In this document: positions 45,600-57,045 of the stretch, in pieces
Layout: each line of letters begins with the position of its first letter
Position numbering within the stretch: the first letter of the stretch is position 1
Origin: Flaccisagitta enflata
Lineage: Eukaryota; Chaetognatha; Sagittoidea; Aphragmophora
Length of the DNA stretch: 64,000 nucleotides
NCBI GenBank assembly: GCA_965153355.1
Contig: OZ231128.1
Span: forward strand, 1,116,001-1,180,000
Direction: 5' to 3'
Made by a program: the position numbers and the translations under genes
The notes under the pieces: generated by a model
The model's input: only the letters and a program-made list of their open reading frames with translations
What the model was told of the DNA's origin: nothing
The model's database searches: none

Positions 45600-45851
45600 A
45601 GTTGCTTGCTATGCGACTCTACACCCTGCTATGTTGGTCCGTTGGTTGGTCTGTTGGTCGGTCCATTGGTTGGTCCGTCAATTGGTCCTTTGGTTGGTTG
45701 ATCCATTGGTTGGTCAGTAGTCCCCATTTACTTTTTAGCGTTTCTGAGCTTTTAGAGCCTACTGCTCCTGCTCAAATGCTCTAGTGACCCTCTCCAGCAC
45801 TGCCCCTGCCCACGGGGATGCAACTGGGGTAGCTGTGTATCCGTCCTTGTT
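45600..45851 (+). repeat. AGTCGC-headed element without foldback (HE6)
   Basis: The head is AGTTGCTTGCTATGCGACT, then CTACACCCTGCTATGTTGG and (TTGG/GGTC)n. CTACTGCTCCTGCTCAAATG and a GTGTATCCGTCCTTGTT tail follow. It is the foldback-free counterpart of HE5. Confidence 0.78.
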
Positions 45852-46380
45852 AAAGAGGAATTCTGTTACGGGGCAGCTGGCGGAATCTGCCTTTCTGGTC
45901 TTGTTTGCATACTACCTAAGGGTCTATAAAGTCATGCAACTTTTGATTTCTTCCCCCCCCCCTTCTTGGTCTTTAATTTCCTTCCCCAACTAGTTAAAGG
46001 ATCATTGGATCCTTTAAGTATAGATATGGTATAAATATGGCTGAAATATTGCTAGATAGTGTTGTTATAATCAAATATCATCTATTGAAATTCCCTCCCC
46101 CCTGCAAAAAAAAATGTCCAAAATTCTGTTTTTTCCTGTTTTTCAACACTTGATCTTACCCTGATCTCCAAACCCTTGATTTTACGCCCCCCCTGGTGGA
46201 GGGGTGGATGCTTAACTTTGTACATGCTTGTAACTGCCCCTGTTATTCATCCAAGACTGTGGTGACGTGTATGTGTAGGACCTACAGTGTAGGTTGGTGT
46301 ACAATATTGTGCACAATGATAAAAGGCTACATCTGTCTGTCCATCTGTTTTGTGATCCACAAAGCTTAGTTTTTGGGATG
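45852..46380. other. No gene seen inside the long-TIR element
   Basis: Unique sequence with C-runs near 45953 and 46185. No transposase-like open frame was found here or elsewhere between the terminal repeats. Confidence 0.45.
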
Positions 46381-46382
46381 CG

Positions 46383-46860
46383 GCTGTTTGTTTGTTTGTT
46401 TGTTTGTTCGATCATTCATTCGTTCATTTATTTGTTCATTGGTTTGTTCGTTCATTCGCTCGTTCGTTCGTTTGTTTGTTTGTTTGTTTGATTGTCCTCC
46501 CCTCATCAGGCTCCTCAGGCCTCAAATCTGGCCTCTCAGGCCACAAATCCAATCTCTCAGGCCTCAATCCTGGCCTCTCAGGCCTCAAATTAGGCCTCTT
46601 AGGCCTCAAATCAAACCTGGCCTCTCAGGCCCCAAATTAGGCGTCTCAGGCCTCTTAGCCTCAATTTAATGCTCTCAGGCTTAAAATCAGTCCTCAGGCC
46701 TTTCAAGCCTTAATCCAGCTCTCTCAAGCATCGAGTCAGCCCTCTCAAGCTTCCAATTGGCATTCACAGGCCTTAAATCAGCCTTCTTAGACCTCAGGTT
46801 AGGCTCTTGAAGGCCTTCAATCAGCCCTCTATAGCATCTCATCCACTTTTTCAGGCAGGA
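46383..46860. repeat. (TTTG/TTCG)n microsatellite and foldback array remnant FB15
   Basis: GTTTGTTTGTTCG-type sequence (46383-46490) is followed by about 16 units of CAGGCCTCAAATCTGGCCTC type, 19-22 bp each. This is the order seen inside type-II foldbacks, but both GGGCAGCGG arms are absent or unrecognisable. Confidence 0.75.
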
Positions 46861-46892
46861 TAAACAAAAGTCGCCCAGTGTGTATGTGTGAA

Positions 46893-46895
<3 letters not shown>

Positions 46896-46977
<82 letters not shown>
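46896..46977. repeat. (GT)n microsatellite
   Basis: About 41 GT units. Just beyond, at 47083-47150, is a head-only piece of the AGTCGCG family (TAGTTGCGGACAGG, TTTGTCTGTCCGTCGG). Confidence 0.95.
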
Positions 46978-46978
<1 letters not shown>

Positions 46979-47299
46979 GCAGCTGTGTGATTTTAACATC
47001 CTAATCGAGGCAAGGCCAAAAATTGAGCCTTGTCAAAATCAGATTATCCACCATACTTTTGGATATCATTGTTTCACCATTTTTAGTTGCGGACAGGTAA
47101 CCCTATAAGAAGCTTTGTCTGTCCGTCGGTCCATTGGTCCGTCCATCCGTTTGTTCATGCATCCATCAGCACTGGTGAAAAATTGGGAAAATGAGCATTT
47201 AGAAGCTTTTTTTGTATGTGTCTGTGTTGGGAAGGGGGTTGGGTGGGGCGTTGGGTGGCGATGGGGGTGTCCTGCCCCTGGCAACAATATTGTGACCCT

Positions 47300-48060
47300 G
47301 AGTCACTTGCTCAATGATTTTTCAAAAGAGACCAGCCACGTTTTACTAGCTTTTGAGGGAAATGAACTGCGTTAATGGGTCCAATAATGTTTAGACATTA
47401 TTTTTTACTCTACCTTGGGAGATCACTATAACGCCATTTCCTAACCAAATCAATAAAAATTCATGACCTCCTGAAAGCTTTCCGAAAGATCTTTCAGATT
47501 AGACCAACCATGTTTTACTAGCTTTGAAGGATAAAAAGTTATAAGCAAACAAAGTTAACAGGTCAAATAACAACGAAATTCCATTTTTTCTGTTTTTTGA
47601 GAGATCACTGTATTGCCAATTTTCAACCAAATCAATAAAAACTCATGAGCTTCTAAAAGCTTTTCAAAATATCTTTCAGATGAGACCAACCATTTTTTAC
47701 TAACTTTTAAGGATAAAAAGTAATGAGCAAACAAAGTTGACAAGTCAAAAAATGACAAAATTCCATTTTTACTGTTCTTTGAGAGATCACTGTATTGCCA
47801 TTTTTCAACCAAATCAATAAAAATTCATGAGCTTCTGAAAATTTTTTGAAAGATCTTTCAGATGAGACCCACCATGTTTTACTAGCTTTGAAGGATAAAA
47901 AGTTATAAGCAAAAAAAGTTGACAGGTCAAATGATGACAAAATTCCATTTTTCACTGTACTTTGGAAGATCACTGTATCACCATTTTTCAACCAAATCAA
48001 TTAAAATTCATGAGCTTCTGAAAGTTTTTTGAATGATCTTTCAGATGAGACCAACCAGAT
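47300..48060. repeat. 182-bp tandem repeat within the right arm
   Basis: Units align at CATGASCTYCTGAAA-type starts near 47463, 47644, 47827 and 48009 (spacings 181, 183 and 182), with a partial unit near 47305. Each has GATCTTTCAGATGAGACCAA and AAGGATAAAAAGTTATAAGC. The left terminal arm has about one such unit at 45130-45320, so the repeat expanded on one side only. Confidence 0.9.
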
Positions 48061-48621
48061 TTTTGGGAATTAAAGCGTTTAGAAGCTATAAGCAAACAAA
48101 GTTAAGGTGTGCAGCCAGCTAAAATTACAACAACCCTCAAAACTTCATCTGGGCCATTTTTTATCCAAAAACCCAAATAATACCAATTTTTTTGCAGAAT
48201 TCCACTAAACAAGATGAATTTTTGCCAAAAAAATCAACAATTTTGATTTTTGTCATTTTTTACGACCACCTCCATCAGGGGGTGATTTTTGGCCAATTTG
48301 GCCACCTTGCCCCCACCCCATGGGTGACCCCACCCAACCACCCACTCAACCACCTACCTTTATGTTTTTTGTGTCCAACGAGTCCAAAAAAGATGCTTAA
48401 TCATGAAAATTTAACCATTTTTTAATTTTTTCAAGTTGGTGGGTGGGTTATCGATTTTGGCCTTTTTTGGCCCTTCCTGGCCAACTTTGAATGCGCCGAG
48501 CGGTCAGTGGCTAACTAGAAAATGCCCAACGACGGTTTCCCCTTGTTATACATATGGTAACCTGTGCCCAAACATCTGCAGGGCATGTGCAATCAATTTT
48601 TTGCAATTCTTGAACACGCCA

Positions 48622-48766
48622 GCCTTCTGGGCCCCAAATTAGCACTTTCAGGCTCACCCTCCAGGCCCTTAGATTAGCCCTCCCAGACCTCAATTCATCC
48701 CTCAAGACCTCAAATCAGCTCTCCAGTCATCTGCCTTTGATAACTTCAATCAGTCGGGCAACCACA
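48622..48766. repeat. Segmental duplication, copy 1 right part
   Basis: Starts with the second GCCTTCTGG and continues GGCCCCAAATTAGCACTTTC to GCAACCACA, matching 56852-56996. Similarity stops abruptly at this point. Confidence 0.92.
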
Positions 48767-49287
48767 GAAAAATATCTTGCAGAACTAACCTGAATGCTCT
48801 CTGATTTTCTGAAGAAAAAAAAAAATCGCCAATAATATCCAGTCACAAATCTCTGACTCCGCGAAATCGCGGACTCATAGGGGAACGGGCAAAATCGCCT
48901 AAGTGGCCAAATCACAGACTCTGTTCCCAAAAAAGCCAAAACCACTCGGTTAAGTCTCAGATCTGACTTTCGGCGAAATCAAAGGAAAGAAAAAAGAATC
49001 TTTTTCTGCCTTTTTGCGTTGTTGCCCGTTTGCTTTACTTAGCTTCGGGTATACATCAAGAGAAAACACAAAAAAAACAAAAAAAAACAAAAAAAACAAA
49101 AACAAACAACAAAAAAGCAGTTTCACAGTACAGCGAATAATGCTATAACCTGCAAACAACAACAACATCTCCATCTCCCCATGACGGATACTAACAATTT
49201 GTTCATACCTAGACTTTTTTCGCTGGGACCGCCCTCCATCGCCAAACCCAGGAGGTGAAGAGGAAGGACTTGGCGTCAAATTTGACT

Positions 49288-49299
49288 TCAAGGAGTACG

Positions 49300-49356
<57 letters not shown>

Positions 49357-49378
49357 TACAACAACAACAACAACAACC
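49288..49378. repeat. (CAA)n microsatellite in the retrotransposon leader
   Basis: About 29 CAA units just upstream of ORF1. It is the same trinucleotide, inverted, as the GTT blocks at 1.7-3.2 and 5.2 kb. Confidence 0.93.
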
Positions 49379-49406
49379 CAATAGTCGCGTACCTTTGATT
49401 GCCATC

Positions 49407-50936
49407 ATGGGAAACAAAGGAAAAGGCGCCGGGGAAAACAGTAAGGTGGCCCCTATCAGTGGCCTCCACCTTTCTAACTCATTTGCGAGTCTTGGTGAAG
49501 ACGGGGACGCGTTACCGCCAATCCCAGACATCCCAAATGTGGAAAGCTTGAACGAGACCCAGAGAACGATGATGCTCCTTCAAATGGCGGAAAAACTTAG
49601 TCTAAGTCCTGATTGTCTGCCGGGATATGCTGCGACGGCGAACTCAGATGGGACAGAAGACACTATGTCAACAAACGACGGTCAAGCTGCTTCAGCAGCA
49701 CCACCCATGGGTGTGCCTGGAACATCTGCTCGATCATGTTTGACACCTAGCCGCAAACGAGGTCCCACAGCAGCGACGGTGGCCGTGGATTCAAAACGAC
49801 TAAGGATGAGTACCAGTGGTGGCGAGGCTGAGAAAGTATTCTTGACTGGGGTGAAAAGGGAATTTATTAAAAATGGGATAATTTTCAAACGGGAATTTTG
49901 AAAAGTAATGCCAAATGTAAATTTAGATCAAGTTATCATCACCCAGTCAGGTTGTGTCATTCTCTGTCCGACTGCTCCTGAGGATTTTTCTAGGCTTATG
50001 AAAGAAAATTGGACAAAACATGTTTCCCTTGGTAATAATTCAGCAGTTTCCTTGTCTAAAAATAAAAGAGTAGAATATAAGGCAATCGTCCTCGGTGTAG
50101 ATCCGGACTTGGATGATGACACTCTCAAACAAGAGTTGGAGAAAAGAAATAGCCTCAAATTGACCAATATAGTCCAATTTTGTCACAAAGAAACTGGTAC
50201 CAAAACTTACAAGGTTTGCATAACTCTTGAAAATGAGGAAACTCAAAAAAGGGTGCTACGTGAGGGTGTCCATCTTGGATGGGAACACCATAAGTGTTCT
50301 GAACATCAGGGCAGACACCCTCATGGCAGTGCCCCAGGCAGTACGATCAGCCAATGTTTTAACTGTCAGAAATGGAATCCTGACCACAAGCGGGTGCAAT
50401 GCAAAGAAAAGCGTGCCTGCTTGTGGTGCTCACAGGACCATTTCCACAAAAAGTGTCCTCACTTTCAAAACAAAGACAAAGAACATGCAAAATGTGTAAA
50501 CTGCAATGAAGCACATCCGGCATGGTCCAAAGACTGTGTGGCATTCAAAACAGCCTCTAAAAGCTCACCACAGCCCACAATGACCAGAGTTGTCGGCTCC
50601 ACCTCCATGTCCAAGAGAGACTTGGATGCAGCAGTGGGGAGAATCTGGGAATCTCTTGCCCCAGTCATCTCCATGGTAGTCTCCCGAGCCGTTCTAGATC
50701 TGGAGGTGGAATTGAAAAAGCCTAAGGTGAGCAAGTCAGAGCTTGTTTTGAAAACGACGGCAAATACAGTCAAAGCCGTTAAGGACTGCGGGCTTCTGCA
50801 TACCAATAGTTCACTGGAGCTGACGACGGTTCAACAGACAGTATGGAAAGACATTTTCCCTCGGAGTGAAATTCCAGCCGTCAGTCAGGGCAGCTCCACA
50901 CCCCAAAACAGTATGACATCTCAAATTTCACAATGA
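49407..50936 (+). pseudogene. Jockey-like ORF1 (gag-like, CCHC knuckles) with one in-frame stop
   Basis: The start is the ATG at 49407 (MGNKGKGAGENS). A TGA at 49899-49901 interrupts the frame, which continues without shift to 50936. After the stop there is an RRM-like region (VIITQSGCVILCPTAPEDF, YKAIVLGVDPDLDDDTLKQE). Three CCHC knuckles follow: CFNCQKWNPDHKRVQC, CLWCSQDHFHKKC and CVNCNEAHPAWSKDC. A helical C-terminal region ends TSQISQ. Known role in this family: RNA binding and packaging. ORF1 ends in ATGA shared with the ORF2 start. Only one lesion is seen, so this copy decayed less than the 10-12 kb one. Confidence 0.85.
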
Positions 50937-53900
50937 ACTTTAATCAAATCTTGTATCAATATAGGATTATCCACTTAAATATTCAGGGTGTTAGGGCAAA
51001 TAAAGAAAATCTTGAGTACTTTCTGAGTGAACACAATCACCCAGAGGTAGTAACCATAAATGAGACTATGCTAAATAAAGATAAAAATATTTTAATCAAA
51101 GGTTACTATTGTGCTGCAAGAAGAGAACCTATTGGTATGAGTGGGAAACACGGCAGTATGATTCTGGTCAAAGAAACTATCAAGGATATGGTTGAGCTAG
51201 AATTCTTTAAATCTCAATTTCAGGAAGAAATAATCGGGATTGAGATTAAAGGAAACAAAGACCGACCAGGTCTTAAAATAGTTACTTTTTATAACCCGCC
51301 AGGAAATAGGATCAATCCTACAGTACTTTCCGAGCAAACCCGGCTAAAACTGGAGGATTGATTTTTGTTACTTTAATTTCATTTCCCAAACTTAATTTTT
51401 TGTATCTAACTCAATTAAAAAATACTTAATTCCTTGAACATATTTGGCTGTGAAAAAAAATAACTCGTGAAATCAAAGTGCATGAAGACATCAGAATTGA
51501 GTGTTCTAACCCAGACCATTGGATTCGGCAGAAAATTTTACCTATCCTAGACTACAAGAACAGCTCAGTCAGACAACTATTTAAGATTTTATGGGCATTT
51601 AAAGTTTTTAAGGACAACTGTCCTAAATTGTTTTGAGACAATTGTCCTTAAAAACTTGAAATGGCTATAAAATCAGAAATAATTGTCTGACTGAGCTGTT
51701 CTTGTAATCTAGGATAGGTAAAATTTTCTGCCGAATCCAATGAACTGGGTTAGAACACTCAATTCTGATGTCTTCATGCACTTTGATTTCACGAGTTATT
51801 ATTTTTGACAGCCAAATATATTCAAGGAATTAAGTATCTTTTAATTAAGGTAAATACAAAAAATTAAGTTTAGGAAATGAAATTAAAGTAACAAAAATTG
51901 ATCCTCCAGTTTTAGCCGGGTTTGCTCGGAAGGTACTGTAGCATATTTCAAAATTCTTTGTATAGTGATTCAGCCACTACTTTCACGGGTGACCTGAACT
52001 GCAAAAACCTTGCTTGGGAATCAAATTCAACCGATACCCTAGGCTCAGACCTCTTAGATGTCCTTGATGACCAAAGTTGGATTGTTTTGAATGATGGGTC
52101 CAAAACACATATTGATCCAAGAAGTGGTAAGGAAGAAGTGCTAGATTTAATAATTGGAAACTCAGCTGCAGTAAGTATGAAGCCCGACTTTTTTGTTGGT
52201 GATGATGTTGGGTCAGATCACCTGCCCCTGCATTGTGACCTAACTTTTGGTAATCCTCAACCTGACAATCCAACTTTCTACCGCAATGTCTCTCGAATGG
52301 ACTGCACTCGGTTCAAAAAAATCATCAATGCAAAAGTCAGCTCCCTCCTTGGAAATTTTGAAACAGCCAGGGAATTAGAAAGAATAGCAAATGACCTTCC
52401 TGATGTGGTAAAGGAGGCCTTTGAGGCGGCTTGTCCATTACGGGAGAAAAAGAGACAGACAAAACCAGTCTCGGCTCCAGTGCTAGCACTTATTAAAAGA
52501 AAAAGAAGACTTCGAAGGGAGAAGTCAGCTGCCATGGCAAGGGGCGACCTACAAGCTGCCCAAAGCATCCAGAAAGAAACCAATCTGATTGGTAGTCAGA
52601 TAAAAAAGCAACAAAAACTAGAGCAGAAATACAGACATGAGGCTGCATGTAAGAGGCTTGCGGCGGAATCAGACCCAAGGAAATTTTTCCAGTCAGTAAT
52701 AAGACTCTCCTGTAACGAGGAGGGAAACACTGTACACACAAAAAAAATCTCAGATGAGTTAGGGAACATAGCTAGCACAGCTGAAGAAAGAATAGAACTT
52801 TTCGCCAACAGACTTGAATGAGTGCATCAGAATTTGTGGGATTTGATGATGGGTGGAAAATAAGTGTGGAAAGATACATACAGCAAAATGATATGAATTT
52901 CAACACCAATCCCATCATCAAATATCTGGAGCCTGAAGAGGGGGATGACTCTCAACTTGTGACCCAACCCACAGTGGAAGAGGTGGCCAACCACCTTAGG
53001 AACTGTAGGACTAAGTCAGCCGCTGGCCACGATGGTGTTGGCTACAACCTCCTAAAGAAGGTTCCTCCCTCTTATCTGGCCTACATAACAAAGTTTTTTG
53101 GGGCCTGTATAAAGATAGGATACTTTCCTAAGGTCTGGAAGCATGCCAAAACCATAATGGTGCCTAAGCCTGGGAAAGATCCATCCCAGGCTAAAAATTA
53201 CCGACCCATATCCCTCCTCTCATGCTTAGGAAAACTATTTGAGAGACTGCTGGCAGGCAGGCTAAGCAACTTCCTTGAGTCCAAAGGCATATTTAACAAA
53301 AATCAAAGTGGTTACAGAAAAGGTAAAATGAGTTCTGACCATCTGTTGAGACTTGTAGAGGAGAGCCATAAAGGTTTCAGAGAAGGTGAAGTAACAGCTA
53401 GCTTGTTTTTAGATGCAGAGGCAGCCTTTGACAAATGTTGGCATGATGGTGTCAAATTCAAACTAAAGAACACACTTGGCTTGCCAGACAGAATAGTCAG
53501 GTTACTTAGCTCATTCCTTACTGATAGAACACTGCAAGTTACTGAAATGGGGCTCTTCTCTAAAGTTGTCAACTTATGGGCTGGGACACCCCAAGGGTGC
53601 TGCCTGTCCCCACTCATCTACATCATCTCTGTGAATGACCTACCAACAGGGGAAGACACAGGCACAGGCCACTACCAATTTGCTGATGACATTGCCGTCT
53701 GTGGCAGCGCCAAGACTGAGATGCTGGTCGTCCGAAAAATCCAGAAGGCAGTAGATGCCATAGAAGGATGGTGCCGTAAGTGGCGTGTGAAGCTTAATGG
53801 AGATAAATCTAACTTGGTCATGCTAAGTAAAAAACGGGGAAAGCCAGATGAAAACCTGGCAATCCTCCTTTTCAATGATGTAGTGAGGCCGGTATCTAAG

Positions 53901-54454
53901 GCAAAATTTCTTGGGGTTGAGATAAATGAAACTCTCAACTTCAAGGAGCATATTCAAGCTTTATCCCAAAGAGCAGAAAAAAGACTGAATATCCTTAGAA
54001 TATTGGCATGGGGTGGGACCGATCCAAAGATCCTCATCCGACTTTACAAAGTTTATATCAGGTCAATCTTTGAATATGGGTCTGTCTGTTTTGTCCACTC
54101 CCAGATAGTAAACTTGACATAATGCAGAAAATTCAAAATCGAGCCATCCGTACTTGTCTCCGTCTGCCCAGATATGTCAGCCTGAAAATATTGCATGAAA
54201 GTGCCTGTCTGCCCATGATAAAGGTGCGTCTGCTGCAGCTGAGCTCAAAAATGGTGACCAAGATGAAAGTTGGGAACCCGGTTTTGGGCAAATTGATCAG
54301 TGAAAGAGAGGCAGAAGTGATCCAGCTAGTTCGCGCAAGTACATCAAAGGATCAAAAAGTCATCTATCGGTCCCACCGCAGCCCTCTAGATGTTATCCTG
54401 CCTGCACAGCGCCCACCAAATCTTCCTCCATCTCCTACTCAAAATCATCTGTGA
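50933..54454 (+). pseudogene. Jockey-like ORF2 (endonuclease-RT) split by a MITE and frame changes
   Basis: The ATG at 50933 overlaps the ORF1 stop by four bases. The endonuclease N-terminal part (IIHLNIQGVRANKENLEYFL, TINETML) runs to 51318, where a MITE is inserted. After 51940 the domain continues with FTGDLNC, VLDLIIGNSAA and GSDHLPLH. A stop and frame change at about 52820 precede the RT: YFPKVWKHAKTIMVPKPGKD, motif A DAEAAFD, motif B GTPQGCCLSP and motif C FADD near 53685. Another frame change at 54120 leads to the C-terminal part (KIQNRAIRTCLRLPRYVSL). Removing the MITE and one TA leaves the endonuclease frame continuous, so the insertion is later than, or independent of, the other lesions. 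Not functional. Confidence 0.88.
51321..51938. mobile_element. Palindromic 618-bp MITE inserted in ORF2, TA duplication
   Basis: Nearly the whole element is two inverse arms of about 300 bp around a short centre near 51630. The ends read CAGTACTTTCCGAGCAAACC and GGTTTGCTCGGAAGGTACTG, flanked by TA at 51319-51320 and 51939-51940. The CAGT ends with TA duplication indicate a Tc1/mariner-type MITE. Arms differ by few bases, so it is young. Confidence 0.92.
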
Positions 54455-54859
54455 CTCATCCTATTTAGAATATTGACGCCTAGGCACAATGACTACTACC
54501 TCATCTCCTTGTTAGTTCTATTTTTAGCCAGATCCCCCCTGCAACAGTACTATTTACATAGACTACGTTGGGTAAGGATCTGTGGGAGATGAGTCAGACA
54601 AGAAACAGCTCCTACTACTGCATACCAACTGTTAACAACGTAACAATCTTATCTGTCTGTCTGCCTCTCTCCCTCACACTGCCTCACAATGACAACTGCC
54701 TCATCTCTTAGCTAGTTCTATTCTTAGCCAGATCCCCCCAGCAACAGTACTATTTACATAGACTACGTTGGGTAAGGATCTGCGGGGGAGGAGTCAGACG
54801 AAAAACAACCCCTACTACTGCATACCAACCGCCAACAACGTAACAACTTTGTCTTGGTC

Positions 54860-54954
<95 letters not shown>

Positions 54955-54960
54955 CCACGG
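54455..54960. repeat. Retrotransposon 3-prime region: 198-bp tandem duplication and (CT)n
   Basis: A block containing TAGCCAGATCCCCCCTGCAA, TACATAGACTACGTTGGGTA and CTACTACTGCATACCAAC occurs at about 54512 and again at 54711. A CT microsatellite (54866-54950) follows the second copy. Tandem 3-prime UTR units are common in non-LTR elements. Confidence 0.85.
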
Positions 54961-55643
54961 CCAAAGTCAATCCCAAAGAGTCGGTCCTCCAAAGGGGGGG
55001 GGTTACTTATTTATTCACCTATGTTGAGCTTTCTATCTCTAGCAGAATTGTCACCTTTCTATTCTTTGTACGTATTAATACCTAGATCTGCCGTACTTAT
55101 TTATTCACCTTTTCTTAAGAGCTATGAGTATTTCTTGTAGATTTATAGATTTTATAAATTTCACAAATTTTTCTTTTAGATTTATGAATTTTAAAAATTT
55201 TTTCCACTCTTTGTACGTAATCAATACGTAGGTCTGCTGTCATATGCACCAAAGAGCCAAATTGTGATGTGATTCACTTGATTGCGCCTAGCTTATATCT
55301 GATCCAGAGAGGACTGATTCTTTGGGAAAAGCTGACTACTAAGCTCTTCCTATTATTTTTCTAAATGATGACCAAACAAACAAAAAATGAAAGAAAAATA
55401 TGCACATAGATATACTTTTTTAAAAAACTAACAACTATGCTCTTCTTGTTATTAATAAATGATTGCTGAACAAACGGAAAAGGAAAAGAAAAATATGCAC
55501 TTTTATGGATCCATTTAAAACGGATCGGACAGCATTATGTCTAATTGTCTTAAATCGTGAAAATTGCTGTAAGTAGGGTGTAGGGATGGTGACCCCATCC
55601 AAATCGTCCTTTTGGTCCTTCCAATAAATCCCATTAATCTTCC
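54961..55643. other. AT-rich sequence, no gene seen
   Basis: It includes short repeats (TTTTAGATTTATGAATTTT-like at 55140-55200 and AAAAATATGCAC twice near 55395 and 55490). No coding or element ends were recognised. Confidence 0.4.
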
Positions 55644-56996
55644 CCAGACAGTACCCTTACATATTTGACCTTAGTTTTTCTGAAGAATAACTGCAAGCCT
55701 ATCCCCTCCCACATCATCCTCCCAGTGGCGACATGCACCACCTTTACGCACCACCTTTCCATGTTATCATACGCATTGTTGAAATTGTTTCTGCGTACAT
55801 AAAAGTCTTACATTTACATAGGATTGAATACAGGTATGAAATGAGGGAGAACTTTTGCCTATTGGCCTAATTGACGGCATTTACCCAATCAGAAAAGCTG
55901 TGCCATTGAGACCAAAATTTTCTTGAAGACATTTTTGTGAACATCCATATCATGTTACTCAATTCCTTGGGAAGGATTGTTTGGCGATCTCTTTACACTA
56001 GACCTCAATTTCTAAGGGTATAGTTTCTTAACAATGTTGCCCATGAGTCATTTGTCGAATTTTGGTTACATGGATAAGTAGGATAACATTTAGTTGCCCT
56101 TGACCACTCTTGGTACTCACTAATCAGTTTTGTTTCATATCAGAATCAGGATGAATGTTTTTCAAAAGGCTATGACTAGCTATCGATTTCAATTTGCTAA
56201 TTTCAGGGTTTTTTTTGTCTGCACCATGTTTATTAGAATGTATATCTTGTACGTACTGTTTTTGTTGGAATCAATTGAGTTTTTGTTGGTATTGATTGAG
56301 TGTTCAATGGAAGAAACATTGTTGCCGATGTCATCTGTTTCTTCTTTAAGAGCAGAAATTTCTGAAATGAAATCAAATTTAAAAAAGAATGTCCATGAAC
56401 CATCTTTCTTCCTTTCATCCATCGGGCAGCAGCCCCAAAGGGGTCAATGACGTATGCTTTCACACATATGGGGAATTTTCTCCTCCTCCTCCTTCTTCTT
56501 CTCCTCCTTTGTACCCCCCCTCCCCCCAAGATATGGGCCTGGAGGTTGGGGGAAGGGGGGTGCAGAGGAGAAGGAGGAGGAGGAGGAGGAGGAGGAGAAA
56601 ATTACCCATATGTGTGAAAGCATAGGTCATCAACCCCTTTGGGGCCACTGCCCTGCTCCCTCCCTCAACTACTATTGTAACTTACTTAAGCAGGGCACGG
56701 GTACTGCTGACCATCTTACGCTTTTGCAACTATTTCTGTATACATTTCGTTTTTGGGCATCGGCTGATGTCCTGTAGGACACAGGGGTGAATTTCCAGAT
56801 GTCTGTTAATCCTTCCATCCTTCCATTTGTATGTCTCTCCCCCCCCCATTTGCCTTCTGGGCCCCAAATCAGCACTTTCAGGCTCACCCTCCAGGCCCTT
56901 AAATTAGCCCTCCCAGACCTCAATTCATCCCTCAAGACCTCAAATCAGCTCTCCAGTCCTCTGCCTTTGATAACTTCAATCAGTCTGGCAACCACA
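55644..56996. repeat. Segmental duplication, copy 2 (uninterrupted)
   Basis: It matches 43150-44583 joined to 48622-48766. It contains a single GCCTTCTGG at 56852-56860 and so represents the empty target site of the 4.04-kb element. Divergence is low outside the foldback array. Confidence 0.92.
56424..56732 (+). mobile_element. Foldback module FB10 with collapsed array
   Basis: Arms, C-run, G-run, GGA run and tail are the same as in FB9, but only one monomer-length piece (AGATATGGGCCTGGAGGTTG) remains between the C-run and G-run. About 200 bp of array has been deleted relative to the paralogue. Confidence 0.88.
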
Positions 56997-57045
56997 TCAA
57001 CACCCTTACACAGTATACTCAAATAGTCATCCAAGGATTACACAT

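Larger units (their letters stand above)
44584..48621. mobile_element. 4.04-kb long-TIR (Mutator-like or foldback) element with 9-bp target duplication
   Basis: Terminal inverted repeats of about 730 bp begin TGGCGTGTTCAAGAATTGCA and end TGCAATTCTTGAACACGCCA, and are flanked by GCCTTCTGG at 44575-44583 and 48622-48630. The paralogous site at 56852-56860 has a single GCCTTCTGG, so insertion is proven by an empty site. Long TIRs with a 9-bp duplication fit Mutator-like elements, but no transposase is present. The interior holds HE6, a foldback remnant, a GT microsatellite and a 182-bp tandem repeat. The inner-arm text includes the GGTTGGTCTCATCTGAAAGA motif. Confidence 0.92.
48950..54960 (+). 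mobile_element. Jockey-like non-LTR retrotransposon, plus strand, disrupted
   Basis: It contains a (CAA)n tract at 49288-49378, ORF1 at 49407-50936, ORF2 at 50933-54454 (interrupted by a MITE) and a 3-prime region with a tandem duplication. Exact ends were not found; the limits given are approximate. ORF2 shares words with the 7.3-9.9 kb copy (MVPKPG, KNYRPISLLSCLGK), so the two belong to one clade. Confidence 0.8.

Noticed and set aside
44584-48621. A transposase gene inside the long-TIR element
   Set aside because: No open frame with DDE or zinc finger signatures was found; interior frames are repeats or arm sequence.
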